Assembly (NCBI RefSeq): GCF_004137085.1
Contig: NZ_QYBC01000001.1
Location: 1 to 64,000, forward strand
Origin: Lichenibacterium ramalinae
GTDB lineage: Bacteria; Pseudomonadota; Alphaproteobacteria; Rhizobiales; Beijerinckiaceae
Reading direction: 5' to 3'
Length of the DNA: 64,000 nt
The translations under genes and the position numbers were made by a program. Each line of letters begins with the position of its first letter. Position 1 is the stretch's first letter. A model generated the notes under the pieces. That model was not told the DNA's origin and searched no databases. It worked only from the letters and a program-made list of their open reading frames with translations. Of the stretch, positions 34,858 to 44,567 are shown one piece after another.

Positions 34858-36035
34858 GCCAACAGGTCGTCGATCAGGAAGTGTTCGGCCAAGAGATTGC
34901 CGGCCGACAGGTCTTCCGCAACGCCCGCATCGTGCTCGGCGACGAGGTGGTGCACGGCAGCCTCGCCATCACGGACGGCCGCATCGCCGACATCGTCCCA
35001 GGTGCCGCCGCGGCCGGCGAGGATTTCGGCGGCGATTTCCTCCTCCCCGGCCTCGTCGAGCTCCACACCGACCACATCGAGGGCCACTACCTGCCGCGAC
35101 CCAAGGTGCGCTGGAACATGATGGCGGCGCTCCAGGCCCACGACGCGCAGGTGGCGGCCTCGGGCATCACCACCGTGCTCGACGCGCTGCGGGTCGGCAT
35201 GGACGAGGACGCGCTCCTCACCTCGGCCGACATGCTGGCCATGGCCGACACCATCGCAGCGGGCGCGCGCGGCGGGCGGCTGCGGGCCGACCACCACATC
35301 CACCTGCGCTGCGAAGTCTCGGCCCCCGACGTCCTCGACCATTTCGAGACCTTCGCCGAGAACCCGCTGGTGCGGCTGGTGTCGCTGATGGACCATGCGC
35401 CGGGGCAGCGGCAGTTCGTCGACCTCGACACCTACCGCTCCTACTACCAGCGCAAGATGAACCTCACCGATGCCGCGTTCCGCACCTTCTGCGACCGCCG
35501 CATCGCCCAGTCCGAGACCCATGCCGGGCCGAACCGCCGCGCCATCGCCGAGGTGTGCCGGGGCGCCGGCATCAGCATCGCGTCCCACGACGACGCGACG
35601 CTGGCCCATGTCGACGAGGCGCTGGAGCTCGGCGTGGCGCTGGCCGAATTCCCCACCACGGTCGCGGCGGCACAGGCCTCGCACGCGGCCGGCCTGCTCG
35701 TGCTGATGGGGGCGCCCAACATCGTGCGCGGCGGCTCCCATTCGGGCAACGTGTCGGCGGCGGACCTGCTGGGACGCGGGCTGCTCGACGTCCTGTCCTC
35801 CGACTACGTGCCCTTCAGCCTGCTGCAGTCGGTCTTCGCCCTGGTGGAAGCCGGCACGCTCGACCTGCCCGCCGCCGTGCGGCTCGCCTCCGCCAACCCG
35901 GCAGCGGCGGCCCAGCTCAACGACCGCGGCGCCATCGCGCCGGGGCTCCGGGCCGACCTCGTCCGCGTGCGGGCCGAGCCGGGCCTGCCCCCGCTGGTGG
36001 CGGGCGTGTGGCGGGAGGGGCGGCGTGTCGCCTGA
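34854..36035 (+). CDS. phnM: Alpha-D-ribose 1-methylphosphonate 5-triphosphate diphosphatase
   Basis: A 393-residue amidohydrolase-superfamily enzyme that removes pyrophosphate from the ribosyl triphosphate phosphonate before C-P cleavage. Metal-ligand motifs are 'LPGLVELHTDHIEGHYLPRPKVRW', 'DHHIHLRCEVS', 'SLMDHAPGQRQF', 'ISIASHDDAT' and 'VLSSDYVPFSLLQ'. The N-terminus has about 15 extra residues (SQQVVDQEVFGQEIAGRQ) before the usual start. GTG of phnN lies inside its last codons (11 bp overlap). Confidence 0.95.
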   Translation: MSQQVVDQEVFGQEIAGRQVFRNARIVLGDEVVHGSLAITDGRIADIVPGAAAAGEDFGGDFLLPGLVELHTDHIEGHYLPRPKVRWNMMAALQAHDAQVAASGITTVLDALRVGMDEDALLTSADMLAMADTIAAGARGGRLRADHHIHLRCEVSAPDVLDHFETFAENPLVRLVSLMDHAPGQRQFVDLDTYRSYYQRKMNLTDAAFRTFCDRRIAQSETHAGPNRRAIAEVCRGAGISIASHDDATLAHVDEALELGVALAEFPTTVAAAQASHAAGLLVLMGAPNIVRGGSHSGNVSAADLLGRGLLDVLSSDYVPFSLLQSVFALVEAGTLDLPAAVRLASANPAAAAQLNDRGAIAPGLRADLVRVRAEPGLPPLVAGVWREGRRVA

Positions 36036-36597
36036 GCGCGCCCGCGGCGCGCTCGTCGCCGTGGTGGGGCCGAGCGGCGCCGGCAAGGACACGCTGATGA
36101 TCCGGGCTGCCGCCCACCCGGCGCTCGACCCCGGCATCGGCTTCGCCCGCCGCGTCGTCACCCGGCAGGCGCTGGTGGCCTCCGAGGACCACGACAGCCT
36201 CGACGAGGCAGGCTTCGCCCGGGCCGAGGCCGAGGGGGCCTTCGCGCTGGTCTGGGCCGCGCATGGGCTGCGCTACGGCCTGCCGGTGGCGGTGCGCCGC
36301 GAGATCCTGGCGGGGCGGACCGTCGTGGCGAACCTGTCGCGGCGCTCGCTCGCCGAGGCCGCGGCGGCGTTCGGCACGCTGCATGTGGTCGAGGTCACGG
36401 CGGATCCGGCCGTCCTCCTGGCCCGGCTCTCGGCCCGGGGCCGCGAGCCCGAGGCGACGATCCGCGACCGCCTCGCCCGGCAGGTCGCCACCGCCGTGCC
36501 GCCCGAGGCCGCTGGCCACCTCCGCGTCGACAATTCCGGCGACGTCGCGGCCGCGACGGACCGGCTGGTGGACTACCTCAACGGGCTCGGGAGCTGA
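36025..36597 (+). CDS. phnN: Ribose 1,5-bisphosphokinase
   Basis: A 190-residue guanylate-kinase-like P-loop enzyme that converts ribose 1,5-bisphosphate to PRPP, completing ribose salvage after C-P cleavage. Walker A is 'VVGPSGAGKDTLM'; 'FARRVVTRQ' and 'EDHDSLDEAGFARAEAEGAFALVWAAHGLRYGLP' match the PhnN/GMP-kinase lid and substrate parts. GTG 36025 lies just after GGGAGGGGCGG within phnM. Last gene of the operon; convergent with the aminotransferase 44 bp away. GGCGGGT/ACCCGCC in the junction may form a long-loop hairpin. Confidence 0.93.
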   Translation: MSPERARGALVAVVGPSGAGKDTLMIRAAAHPALDPGIGFARRVVTRQALVASEDHDSLDEAGFARAEAEGAFALVWAAHGLRYGLPVAVRREILAGRTVVANLSRRSLAEAAAAFGTLHVVEVTADPAVLLARLSARGREPEATIRDRLARQVATAVPPEAAGHLRVDNSGDVAAATDRLVDYLNGLGS

Positions 36598-36641
36598 CGC
36601 CGGCGGGTGGTGGCGGCCCTCCAAGGGGACGCCGAGCCCCG

Positions 36642-37808
36642 TCAACCCGCCCCCAGCACCGCCAGCCGCGCCGCCACGGCCGCGATCTGCCCTTCCCCCG
36701 CATTGGCGAAGGCGAAGCGCAGGTGGTCGTCCTGCCCGGGGCCGAAGAAGCTGCCGGGGAGCGCCACGACGCCGGCCTCGCGGGCCAGCCGCTCGGCCAC
36801 GGCGAGGCCCGGCGCCGCGAAGGGGTGACGCACGAAGGCGAAATAGGCGCCCATGGCCGAGACCGACCAGCCGGGCGAGGCCGCCACGACCTCGGCGAAG
36901 AGAGCGGCCCGGCGGTTGACCGCCGCTCGCACCTCGGCCCGCCAAGCCCGCGTGCCCTCCACCGCCCAGGCGACGGCCGCCTGGGCGACGCGCGGCGGGC
37001 AGATGGTGACGCAGTCGAGCACCTTGGCGATCTCGGCCAGCACCGCCGCGCCGGCCACGACGGCGCCGAGCCGGTGGCCCGGGACCGCGTAGCTCTTCGA
37101 GAAGGAATAGAGCTGGATCACCGTGTCGCGCCACGCCGGGTCGGCGAAGAGCCCGTGCGGGCGCCCGTGGCCGTCGGGGAGGAAGTCCCGGTAGGTCTCG
37201 TCCACCACCAGCGCGATGCCGGCCTCGCGCGCCAGCGCGGCGAAGGCCGCCAGCACGGCCGCCGGGTAGGTGGCGCCGGTCGGGTTGTTGGGCGACACGA
37301 GCACGATGGCGCGGGTCGCGGGCGTGAGGAGCGCCCGCGCCTCGTCCACCGACGGCACGAAGCCCGCCTCGGCCCGGCAGGGCAGCGGCACCGCCGCCAC
37401 TCCCATCATGTCGAGCGTCATCTTGTGGTTGAAGTACCAGGGTGCCGGCAGCATCACGGCGTCGCCCGGGCCCGCCAGCGCCAGGGCCGTCACCGTGAAG
37501 GCCTCGTTGCAGCCGGACGTGATGGCGACCTCGGCCGGCGTCACGGCGGCGCCGTAGGTGGCGGCGATGTCGGCCGCCAGCGCGTCGCGCAGCGCCGCGT
37601 CGCCCGTGATGGGACCGTAGGTGGCGCTGGCGGGGTCGCGCGCCGCCCGGGCCAGCCGTTCCAGCAGGGCGTCGGGCGGGGGCAGGCCCGGCACCGCCTG
37701 GGCGAGGTCCAGCAGCGGCCCGTGGCGCCCGTCATAGGCGGCCCGCCAGGCCGCCGCCGCCGGGATGGGGGGCGCGTCGGTGGCGAGGAGGCGCGGGTTG
37801 AGCCTCAC
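36642..37808 (-). CDS. Class I/II PLP-dependent aminotransferase
   Basis: A 388-residue fold-type I aminotransferase. It has 'TYGPITGDAALRDALAADIAATYG', 'VAITSGCNEAFTVTALALAGPGDAVMLPAPWYFNHKMTLDMMGV', the 'SPNNPTGATYPAAVLA' loop, 'VDETYRDF' and the PLP lysine in 'YSFSKSYAVPGHRLGAVV'; the final Arg contact is in 'HLRFAFAN'. GTG 37808 overlaps the stop of the HDAC-like gene (GTGA), so they are co-translated. Aspartate- or aromatic-type substrates are possible. The pairing with an acetylpolyamine amidohydrolase suggests polyamine or acetylated diamine catabolism, but this is inference. Confidence 0.9.
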   Translation of the reverse strand: MRLNPRLLATDAPPIPAAAAWRAAYDGRHGPLLDLAQAVPGLPPPDALLERLARAARDPASATYGPITGDAALRDALAADIAATYGAAVTPAEVAITSGCNEAFTVTALALAGPGDAVMLPAPWYFNHKMTLDMMGVAAVPLPCRAEAGFVPSVDEARALLTPATRAIVLVSPNNPTGATYPAAVLAAFAALAREAGIALVVDETYRDFLPDGHGRPHGLFADPAWRDTVIQLYSFSKSYAVPGHRLGAVVAGAAVLAEIAKVLDCVTICPPRVAQAAVAWAVEGTRAWRAEVRAAVNRRAALFAEVVAASPGWSVSAMGAYFAFVRHPFAAPGLAVAERLAREAGVVALPGSFFGPGQDDHLRFAFANAGEGQIAAVAARLAVLGAG

Positions 37809-38860
37809 CGCCGCGCCCCTTCGTCGAAGCCCGACAGGAAGGCGTCGAGGCAGCCGCCGATGGCGTCGACGGCATAGCCGCCCTCCTGCACCACGAGCGT
37901 CGGCAGGCCCATGGCCCCGAGCCGCCGCCCGACGGCGCCGAAATCCTCCGTGCCGAGCCCGAGCACGCCGATCGGGTCGTCGCGGTGGGCGTCGTAGCCG
38001 AGCGCCACCACCAGCACCTCCGCGCCGAAGCCGGCCACCCGCGCCGCCGCCGTATCGAGCGCCGCCAGCATCGCGTCCCCGCCGGCCCCGTGCGGCAAGG
38101 GCAGGTTGAGGTTGAAGCCCAGGCCCGCGCCGTGCCCCGTCTCCTCCGGCCGGCCGGTGTAGAAGGGGTAATAGTCGTCGGGGTCGGCGTGGATCGACAC
38201 CGTCAGCACGTCGGCGCGGCCGTAGAAGATCTGCTGGGTACCGTCGCCGTGGTGGGCGTCGACGTCGACGACCGCGATGCGGCCGAAGCGCCCGCGCAGC
38301 CGCTGCGCCGCGATGGCGGTGTTGTTGAGGTAGCAGAAGCCCGAGGCGCGGTCGGCGCGGGCGTGGTGGCCGGACGGGCGGCAGAGCGCGTAGACGGCCC
38401 GGGCGCCCGCCAGCACGGCATCGGCGGCGGAGGCGGCCGTCTCGGAGGAGCGGAGGATCGACCCCCAGCTGTCCGGGCCCAGCGGCACCGACAGGTCGCC
38501 GAGATACCAGCCGGCCTGGCCGACGAGGCCCCCCGCCGGGCAGTCCGGCCGGGCCGGGTCCTCCGGGCGCCCGCTCCAATACGGGAAGGTGTTGGGCCAC
38601 ACCTCGGGCCCGTGGTCGGGCAGCCGGGTCCAGCGCTCCCAGGCCGTCTCGAGGAAGCGCAGGAAGGCGGGCGTGTGAACGGCGAGCGCCGGCGCCGTGC
38701 CGAGCGCGGCGGGAGGCTCGGGCGCGATGCCGTGGCGGGCGAGGGTGCCGAGCAGGCGCTCGGTCCGGACCGGTAGGTCCTTGACGGGCACGAGCCTGCC
38801 GAACCGCATGTATTGCTGCGGCGCGTGGCGCGCCTGGTCGGGGTGGTAGAAGGCGCGCAT
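37805..38860 (-). CDS. HDAC-family deacetylase, acetylpolyamine amidohydrolase-like
   Basis: A 351-residue class II histone-deacetylase-like Zn amidohydrolase. Signatures are the N-terminal 'FYHPDQARHAPQQYMRFGRLVPVKDLPVRTERLL', typical of AphA/ApaH-type polyamine deacetylases, 'CRPSGHHARADRASGFCYLNNTAIAAQRL', zinc ligands 'VVDVDAHHGDGTQQIF' and 'GYDAHRDDPIG', and 'QEGGYAVDAIGGCLDAFL'. Likely removes acetyl groups from acetylated polyamines or diamines in the cytoplasm. ATG 38860 follows AGGAGGGTCC. First of a two-gene unit with the aminotransferase, divergent from mutS. Confidence 0.88.
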   Translation of the reverse strand: MRAFYHPDQARHAPQQYMRFGRLVPVKDLPVRTERLLGTLARHGIAPEPPAALGTAPALAVHTPAFLRFLETAWERWTRLPDHGPEVWPNTFPYWSGRPEDPARPDCPAGGLVGQAGWYLGDLSVPLGPDSWGSILRSSETAASAADAVLAGARAVYALCRPSGHHARADRASGFCYLNNTAIAAQRLRGRFGRIAVVDVDAHHGDGTQQIFYGRADVLTVSIHADPDDYYPFYTGRPEETGHGAGLGFNLNLPLPHGAGGDAMLAALDTAAARVAGFGAEVLVVALGYDAHRDDPIGVLGLGTEDFGAVGRRLGAMGLPTLVVQEGGYAVDAIGGCLDAFLSGFDEGARR

Positions 38861-39025
38861 GGACCCTCCTGGCGTCGAAGGCCGGACCGCCGGACGAGCT
38901 CCGGCAAGGCGCCAGTGTAGGCCGGCCGAGGCCCGCCCGATACGGCGCGTCCCGCCGCGTCGACGGCGGTGGACGGGGGCCCGGCCCGCGCTGCGCGCGC
39001 CGCCGTCCTGCGCTATGGTGGCGCC

Positions 39026-41857
39026 ATGGCCGCCATCCGCTTCACCGACCACCCCGCCCCGCGAGACTCCGCGGCGTCGCCCGGGCCCGCAGAGGCGTCG
39101 ATCCCGGCGTCGCAGCCGGCGTCGCCCGGGCCCGCCGCCGAGGCGCGCGTCACCCCGATGATGGCGCAATATCTCGGCATCAAGGCCCAGCATCCCGACG
39201 CCCTGCTGTTCTACCGCATGGGCGACTTCTACGAGCTGTTCCTCGACGATGCCGTGGTGGCGGCCTCGGTGCTCGGCATCGTGCTGACCCGGCGCGGCAA
39301 GCACGAGGGCGAGGACATCCCCATGTGCGGGGTGCCGATCGACCGTTCGGACGACTACCTCCACACGCTGATCGCGCGCGGCCACACGGTGGCGGTGTGC
39401 GAGCAGACCGAGGACCCGGCCGAGGCCAGGAAGCGGGGCGGCAAGTCCGTCGTGCGCCGGGCCGTGGTGCGCATCGTCACGCCCGGCACCATCACGGAGG
39501 AGCGGCTGCTGGAGCCCGGCCGCGCCAACCTCCTCGCCGCGCTGGCGCGGGTGCGGGCCGACGAGGCGGGGGCGGTCTTCGGCGTCGCCGCCGTCGACAT
39601 CTCGACCGGCAGCTTCACCGTCGCCGAGGTGCCCGAGGCGGGCCTCGCCGCCCATCTCGCCAGGATCGAACCGCGCGAGATCGTGGTGCCCGACGCCCTG
39701 GCCGACGAGCCCGCGCTGCGGGCCGTGCTGGCCGAGGCGCCGGGCGCCGTGACGCGCGTCGCCCGCGAAGCGGCCGACCCCGTCGCCGCCGAACGCCGCA
39801 TCGCCGAATGGTACGGGGTGGCGACGCTCGACGGCTTCGGCAGCTTCACCCGGGCGGAACTCGCCGCCGCCGCCACCGCCCTCGGCTACATCGCCCGCAC
39901 CCAGATCGACGCCCGCCCCACCCTGCAGCCACCGGCCCGGGCGGAGCGCGGCCTCACGGTCGAGATCGACGCGTCGACCCGCGCCAACCTCGAGATGACG
40001 CGCACGCTCGCCGGCGAGCGGCAGGGCTCGCTGCTCCATGCGGTCGACGCCACCGTCACGCCGGCGGGCTCGCGCCTGCTGGCCTGGCGCCTCGCCGGCC
40101 CGCTGACCGACCCCGCCCGCATCGCGGCGCGCCTCGACGCCGTGGACTTCGCCGCCGCCGACCGGCGCCGCCGCGCCGAGATCCGCGGCATCCTCAAGCG
40201 GGCGCCCGACATGGCGCGCGCCCTGTCGCGGCTGGCCCTCGGGCGCGGCGGCCCGCGCGACCTCGCGGCCTTGCGCGACGGCCTCATCGCCGCCGCCGCC
40301 CTGGCGTCGCGCCTGCTGGAGGAGCCCGCGCTGCCGGCCGAACTCGCCGAGGCGGCGGCGGCGGCCGGCCGCATCGACGCCGGCCTCGGCGCCATGCTCG
40401 GCGCCGCCCTCGCCGACGACCTGCCGCTGCTGGCGCGCGACGGCGGCTTCATCCGCGCCGGCCACGACCTCGCGCTCGACGAGGCGCGCGAGCTGCGCGA
40501 CGACACGCGGCGGGTCGTGGCGGCGCTGCAGGCGCGCTACATCAGCCACACCGAGGTCCGCACCCTCAAGATCAAGCACAACAACTTTCTCGGCTTCTAC
40601 ATCGAGGTCACGGCCCAGGTCGGCGAAACCTGGCGGGTGCCGCCGCACAACGCGCTATTCATCCATCGCCAGACCATGGCGGGCGCCATGCGCTTCTCGA
40701 CGACGGAGCTGGCCGAGCTGGAAAGCCGCATCGCCACCGCCGCCGACCGGGCCCTCGCCATCGAGAAGGCTTTGTTCGAGGGACTGCTGGCGGCCGTCGC
40801 CGCCGAGGCCGACGCCATCCGGGCGGCCGGCGAGGCCCTCGCCGCCATCGACGTCGCCTTCGGGCTCGGCGAGGTGGCGGAGACGCGCGGCTGGGTCCGC
40901 CCCACCGTCGACGGCTCGCTGGCCTTCCGCATCGTGGCCGGGCGGCACCCTGTCGTGGAGGCGGCGCTGAAGGGCAAGGGTGTGGACTTCGTCGCCAACG
41001 GCTGCGACCTGTCCGGCACCGAGGGACCGGCGCGCCACAGGGCTACGGGCGGGCGCATCGCGGTGGTCACGGGCCCCAACATGGCGGGCAAATCGACCTT
41101 CCTGCGCCAGAACGCCCTCATCGCCATCCTGGCCCAGGCCGGCGCCTTCGTGCCGGCCGCCGAGGCCCATATCGGGGTGGTGGACCGGCTGTTCTCGCGC
41201 GTCGGCGCCGCCGACGACCTCGCCCGGGGTCGCTCCACCTTCATGGTCGAGATGGTCGAGACCGCCGCCATCCTGAACCAGGCCACGGGCCGCTCGCTCG
41301 TCATCCTCGACGAGATCGGCCGCGGCACCGCCACCTTCGACGGCCTGTCGATCGCCTGGGCCGCCATGGAACACCTGCACGACCGCAACAAGTCGCGCGG
41401 GCTCTTCGCCACCCACTTCCACGAGCTGACGCAGCTCGGCAAGAAGCTCCCCCGGCTGACCAACCTCACGATGCGGGTCACGGACTGGCAGGGCGACGTG
41501 GTGTTCCTGCACGAGGTCGTGGCGGGCGCGGCCGACCGGTCCTACGGCATCCAGGTCGCCAAGCTGGCGGGCCTGCCGGCGAGCGCGGTCGAGCGGGCCC
41601 GCACCATCCTGGCCGAGCTCGAGAAGGGCGCGCGCTCCTCGCCGGTGGAGCGCCTGCTCGGCGACCTGCCGCTCTTCGCCCACCTCGACGCCCAAACACC
41701 GCCGCCTCCGGCGTCATCTCCGCCGCCGACCCCGCCTTCGCCCCCGGCCGCCGATGCCCTGCGCGACGCCCTCGCCGGGATCGACCCCGACGAGCTGACG
41801 CCCAAGGCCGCCCTCGAAGCCCTCTACGCGCTGAAGCGGGCCGCCGCCGTGGCCTGA
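39026..41857 (+). CDS. mutS: DNA mismatch repair ATPase MutS
   Basis: A 943-residue mismatch sensor. After a 35-residue Ala/Pro-rich N-terminal extension come domain I with the mismatch-reading Phe-x-Glu in '[17 protein letters not shown]', then connector, core and clamp domains. The ATPase has Walker A '[14 protein letters not shown]' (~residue 688), 'GRSTFMVEM', Walker B '[16 protein letters not shown]' and the switch 'ATHFHEL'. A Pro/Ser linker separates the C-terminal '[23 protein letters not shown]' dimer/tetramer helix. ATG 39026 is the last Met before the conserved start. No other mismatch repair gene is near. Confidence 0.97.
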   Translation: MAAIRFTDHPAPRDSAASPGPAEASIPASQPASPGPAAEARVTPMMAQYLGIKAQHPDALLFYRMGDFYELFLDDAVVAASVLGIVLTRRGKHEGEDIPMCGVPIDRSDDYLHTLIARGHTVAVCEQTEDPAEARKRGGKSVVRRAVVRIVTPGTITEERLLEPGRANLLAALARVRADEAGAVFGVAAVDISTGSFTVAEVPEAGLAAHLARIEPREIVVPDALADEPALRAVLAEAPGAVTRVAREAADPVAAERRIAEWYGVATLDGFGSFTRAELAAAATALGYIARTQIDARPTLQPPARAERGLTVEIDASTRANLEMTRTLAGERQGSLLHAVDATVTPAGSRLLAWRLAGPLTDPARIAARLDAVDFAAADRRRRAEIRGILKRAPDMARALSRLALGRGGPRDLAALRDGLIAAAALASRLLEEPALPAELAEAAAAAGRIDAGLGAMLGAALADDLPLLARDGGFIRAGHDLALDEARELRDDTRRVVAALQARYISHTEVRTLKIKHNNFLGFYIEVTAQVGETWRVPPHNALFIHRQTMAGAMRFSTTELAELESRIATAADRALAIEKALFEGLLAAVAAEADAIRAAGEALAAIDVAFGLGEVAETRGWVRPTVDGSLAFRIVAGRHPVVEAALKGKGVDFVANGCDLSGTEGPARHRATGGRIAVVTGPNMAGKSTFLRQNALIAILAQAGAFVPAAEAHIGVVDRLFSRVGAADDLARGRSTFMVEMVETAAILNQATGRSLVILDEIGRGTATFDGLSIAWAAMEHLHDRNKSRGLFATHFHELTQLGKKLPRLTNLTMRVTDWQGDVVFLHEVVAGAADRSYGIQVAKLAGLPASAVERARTILAELEKGARSSPVERLLGDLPLFAHLDAQTPPPPASSPPPTPPSPPAADALRDALAGIDPDELTPKAALEALYALKRAAAVA

Positions 41858-41928
41858 GCGGCCTCGCGCTTGGATTCCGCTGCCGAGGCGGTTAGGAAGC
41901 GCCACGTCCCGCTACGGAGAGCCTGAAA

Positions 41929-42180
41929 TTGAGCGTCCAGTTCCCCGACCGCCTGTCCGTCGACCCCAACAGCCCGCATTACGACGAGGCGGTCCTGTCG
42001 CAGGACGTCGGCATCCGCTTCGACGGCAAGGAAAAGACCAACGTCGAGGAATATTGCATCAGCGAGGGCTGGATCAAAGTCGCCGCCGGCACCGCCAAGG
42101 ACCGTTTCGGCCGCCCCATGACGATCCGGCTGCGCGGCGTCGTCGAACCCTACATCCGCAGCGCGGAAGCCGACGCCTGA
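41929..42180 (+). CDS. DUF3297 family small protein
   Basis: An 83-residue protein, SVQFPDRLSVDPNSPHYDEAVLSQDVGIRFDGKEKTNVEEYC..., matching DUF3297 along its length ('PD.LS..P.SP.yd...L..dVGIRFNG.ek.nVeEYcvsEGWirv..GkakDR.G.P.t....G.VEPy'). Function is unknown; the fold is small and soluble. TTG 41929 is used, with CGGAGAGCCTGAAA providing the ribosome binding site. Lies 71 bp after mutS and may be read through from it. Confidence 0.85.
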   Translation: MSVQFPDRLSVDPNSPHYDEAVLSQDVGIRFDGKEKTNVEEYCISEGWIKVAAGTAKDRFGRPMTIRLRGVVEPYIRSAEADA

Positions 42181-42255
42181 GCGGGCGTGAGCTGACCACG
42201 GGAGCGCCGACCGGACGACCGTAGAGCCGACGCCGGACCCTTCGCCGCCGGGGAG

Positions 42256-42933
42256 GTGCTCCGCCGCCCGGCCCGGACCACGGGACGGTCGACGGGAGGA
42301 CCCGCCCTGAACGCCCTCGCCCCCCGCCTCCGCGGCACGCTCGCCGACCCCGACGTGCTGGCAGGTCGCGCGGCCGCACGCGGGGCGCCCCACGTGGCGG
42401 CGCTCGGCGGCTACGTGGCGGGGCTGCGCGCCCGCCACGGCGCCGTGCCGGACGTCGATCCGGCGGACGGCGGCACGGGCGCGCGGCTCCTGCTGCTGCT
42501 CGAAACGCCGGGGCCCGGAGCGGCGCCGCTGCGCTTCGTGTCGCGGGACAATCCCACCGGCACCGCCGCCAACATCCGGCGTTTCACGGCCGAGGCCGGC
42601 ATCGCCCGCGCCGACACGCTGATCTGGAACGCCGTGCCCTGGGTCATCCACGCGCCCGGCGCCCGCAACCGGGCGCCGCGCCGGGGCGAGGTCGCGGCGG
42701 GACTGGCGGAACTGCCGGGCCTCCTCGCCCTCCTGCCGGACCTCGCCGTCGCGGTTCTGGCGGGGCGCGTCGCCGCCGCGGCCGGGCCGGCGCTGGCCCG
42801 GGCACGGCCGGCGCTGCCGGTGGTGGAGATGCCGCACCCGAGCCCCACCATCGTCTGCACGGCCCCGGCAATCGCGGCGCGGATCCGGGCGGCGCTGCGG
42901 ACCGCCGCCGACCTGCTGGCCCGACCGGCCTGA
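42256..42933 (+). CDS. Uracil-DNA glycosylase superfamily-like protein
   Basis: A protein of about 210-225 residues with a UDG-like core: 'GARLLLLLETPGPGAAPL' (strand plus loop), 'SRDNPTGTAANIRRFTAEAGI', 'LIWNAVPWVIH' (the N-x-V-P-W strand as in SMUG/UDG-like proteins), and 'VEMPHPSPTIVCTAP' (a motif B-like H-P-S-P). It may act in base excision or merely share the fold. The start is uncertain: GTG 42256 gives a poorly supported 18-residue extension, while the conserved part begins near 42310 without an ATG. Confidence 0.55.
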   Translation: MLRRPARTTGRSTGGPALNALAPRLRGTLADPDVLAGRAAARGAPHVAALGGYVAGLRARHGAVPDVDPADGGTGARLLLLLETPGPGAAPLRFVSRDNPTGTAANIRRFTAEAGIARADTLIWNAVPWVIHAPGARNRAPRRGEVAAGLAELPGLLALLPDLAVAVLAGRVAAAAGPALARARPALPVVEMPHPSPTIVCTAPAIAARIRAALRTAADLLARPA

Positions 42934-43047
42934 GGCGCCGCGCAGGGAAGCCTTTACCATCCGCGTGCCACTCTTCCCGCCTGAGCCCAGGCCGCCCCGG
43001 CGACGGGCTCGCGCTTGAAGAAGGCGAGCCCAGGAGGCCACGGGTCC

Positions 43048-44082
43048 ATGGCAGCGCAGATCCTCATCGCCGACGACGACGAGATCGCGCGCGACGTGAT
43101 GGCCCACGTCCTGTCGGACCGCGGCCATGCCGTGACGGTGGCGGTGGACGGCGTCGCCGCCCTGGCCTGGCTGAGGCGGGGGCGCTTCGCCGTCGCGGTG
43201 CTCGACGACCACCTGCCCCTGATCGACGGCGCCACGGCGGCGCAACGCATCTGCCGCGACGGCGGCCCCGCGGCCGGGACGCGGTTCATCGGCGTCACGG
43301 CCGATCCCGCCGGGCTGGAGATGCGGGACGCGGACGGCATCGTCTTCGACGCCATCGTGCAGAAGCCCCTGAACCGCGCCGCCTTCGTCGAGACGGTGGA
43401 GACCTGCCTGGCGGCGCTGCGCCGCGCCGCCGCCGAGCGCGACATTCTGGCGGCCTGGGGCCGTTGCGGCTTCGAACGGCGGCCCCGCGCCCGCTTCGCC
43501 GGCGAACCCGGCCGCGACTGGACCCTGCGCCTCGGCCGCGCCTTCGACCTGTCGCGCCCCGGGAACCCCGATGTCGTGCTGGTGACCGAGGAGGTGCGGG
43601 CCGCCGAACTCGCCGAGCTGCGCACCGACGGCAACCTCTTCACCCTGCCCATGGTGGATGTGGCGGGCCGCTGGGGCCGGCTGGCCGATGCCGGCTTCGA
43701 CATCGAGGACCCGGCGGGGTGGGACGAGGTGGCGACGGTGGCGCGGGGCTTCTCGGCGCGGCGCGCCCAGCTGGCGACGCGGTTCCTGTCCGCCACCACC
43801 CTGCCCGACAAGTTGCTGGCCTACGTCTTCGTGTCGGGCCGGGATCTCGTGCCGCTCGATCTCGACGCCGACGAATGGACCCCGACCTATCCGGGCTTCT
43901 TCCCCATCCGGCGCGTGCGCGACACGGCCGAGAAGCTGGTCCACCTCGGCATGATGCTGCGCGAAAGCCTCGACGAGGACCAGCTCTTCGCCCCGCCCCG
44001 CTTCACCCTCACGCCTTCGGCCGTGGCCTGCCTCACCGGCGCCCCGGTCGTGGCGGCGCCGGCACGGCGGCGCTACCGCTGA
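43048..44082 (+). CDS. Response regulator with uncharacterised C-terminal domain
   Basis: A 344-residue protein. Residues 1-125 form a receiver domain: acidic pocket 'IADDDEIARDVM', phospho-acceptor Asp in 'VAVLDDHLPLIDG' (near residue 52), 'FIGVTADP' and the conserved Lys in 'IVQKPLN'. The C-terminal 215 residues lack HTH, GGDEF, kinase or other output signatures; they contain 'FDLSRPGNPDVVLVTEEVRAAEL' and 'TRFLSATTLPDKLLAYVFVSGRDLVPLD'. ATG 43048 follows AGGAGG by 11 bases. No cognate kinase is adjacent; the nearest are at 3342 and 53046. Confidence 0.75.
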   Translation: MAAQILIADDDEIARDVMAHVLSDRGHAVTVAVDGVAALAWLRRGRFAVAVLDDHLPLIDGATAAQRICRDGGPAAGTRFIGVTADPAGLEMRDADGIVFDAIVQKPLNRAAFVETVETCLAALRRAAAERDILAAWGRCGFERRPRARFAGEPGRDWTLRLGRAFDLSRPGNPDVVLVTEEVRAAELAELRTDGNLFTLPMVDVAGRWGRLADAGFDIEDPAGWDEVATVARGFSARRAQLATRFLSATTLPDKLLAYVFVSGRDLVPLDLDADEWTPTYPGFFPIRRVRDTAEKLVHLGMMLRESLDEDQLFAPPRFTLTPSAVACLTGAPVVAAPARRRYR

Positions 44083-44177
44083 ACCGCGTGGACGAAGGCC
44101 CGTCATGCCGATGACGCCGCGACGGCTGTCGCCGGGCGTCCCGGCACGGAGCCGGCAGGTTCACCGCCGCCGACGGC

Positions 44178-44510
44178 TCAGCACGCCGCCCCGGTCCCGG
44201 GGACGGGCTTGCGCGGCCCCGCGATGGGATCGAGCCCCTTGGCGGTGGCGGGCTGGACGCTCGGCGAGCTGGGGACCGCGCCGTTCTGCGTCGTGCCGGT
44301 GAAGGCGCCGCCGAGGCCGGCGCCCGAGAAGCCCGTGCTGCCGCTGTTGCCCGGCGCCGTGCCGGAGGCCGCTCCCTTCGCCTCGGGCGTCGCCGGCGTG
44401 GCGGGGGCGGCGTCGCAGCCCGACTTGGACGGGCTCGTCGACTGGGTCTGGGCGCCCGCCGCCGTCATGGCCAGGAGCAGCGCCGCCGCGGCGATCGACA
44501 GAACACGCAT
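44178..44510 (-). CDS. Small exported protein, unknown
   Basis: A 110-residue protein with a clear Sec signal, 'MRVLSIAAAALLLAMTAAGAQT' (cleavage near residue 20). The mature part is low-complexity: Ala/Pro/Gly/Ser/Thr with one internal and one C-terminal Cys ('SGCDAAP', '...GTGAAC'), which could form a disulfide. ATG 44510 follows GGAGG by 7 bases. I cannot assign a function; similar short Gly/Thr/Pro-rich secreted proteins are common in Methylobacterium relatives. Convergent with the response regulator gene. Confidence 0.65.
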   Translation of the reverse strand: MRVLSIAAAALLLAMTAAGAQTQSTSPSKSGCDAAPATPATPEAKGAASGTAPGNSGSTGFSGAGLGGAFTGTTQNGAVPSSPSVQPATAKGLDPIAGPRKPVPGTGAAC

Positions 44511-44567
44511 GTCTCGTCCTCCCATACAGCGGGATCGGTCCCCGCGCCGGATCTGCCGGTGCTTGTT

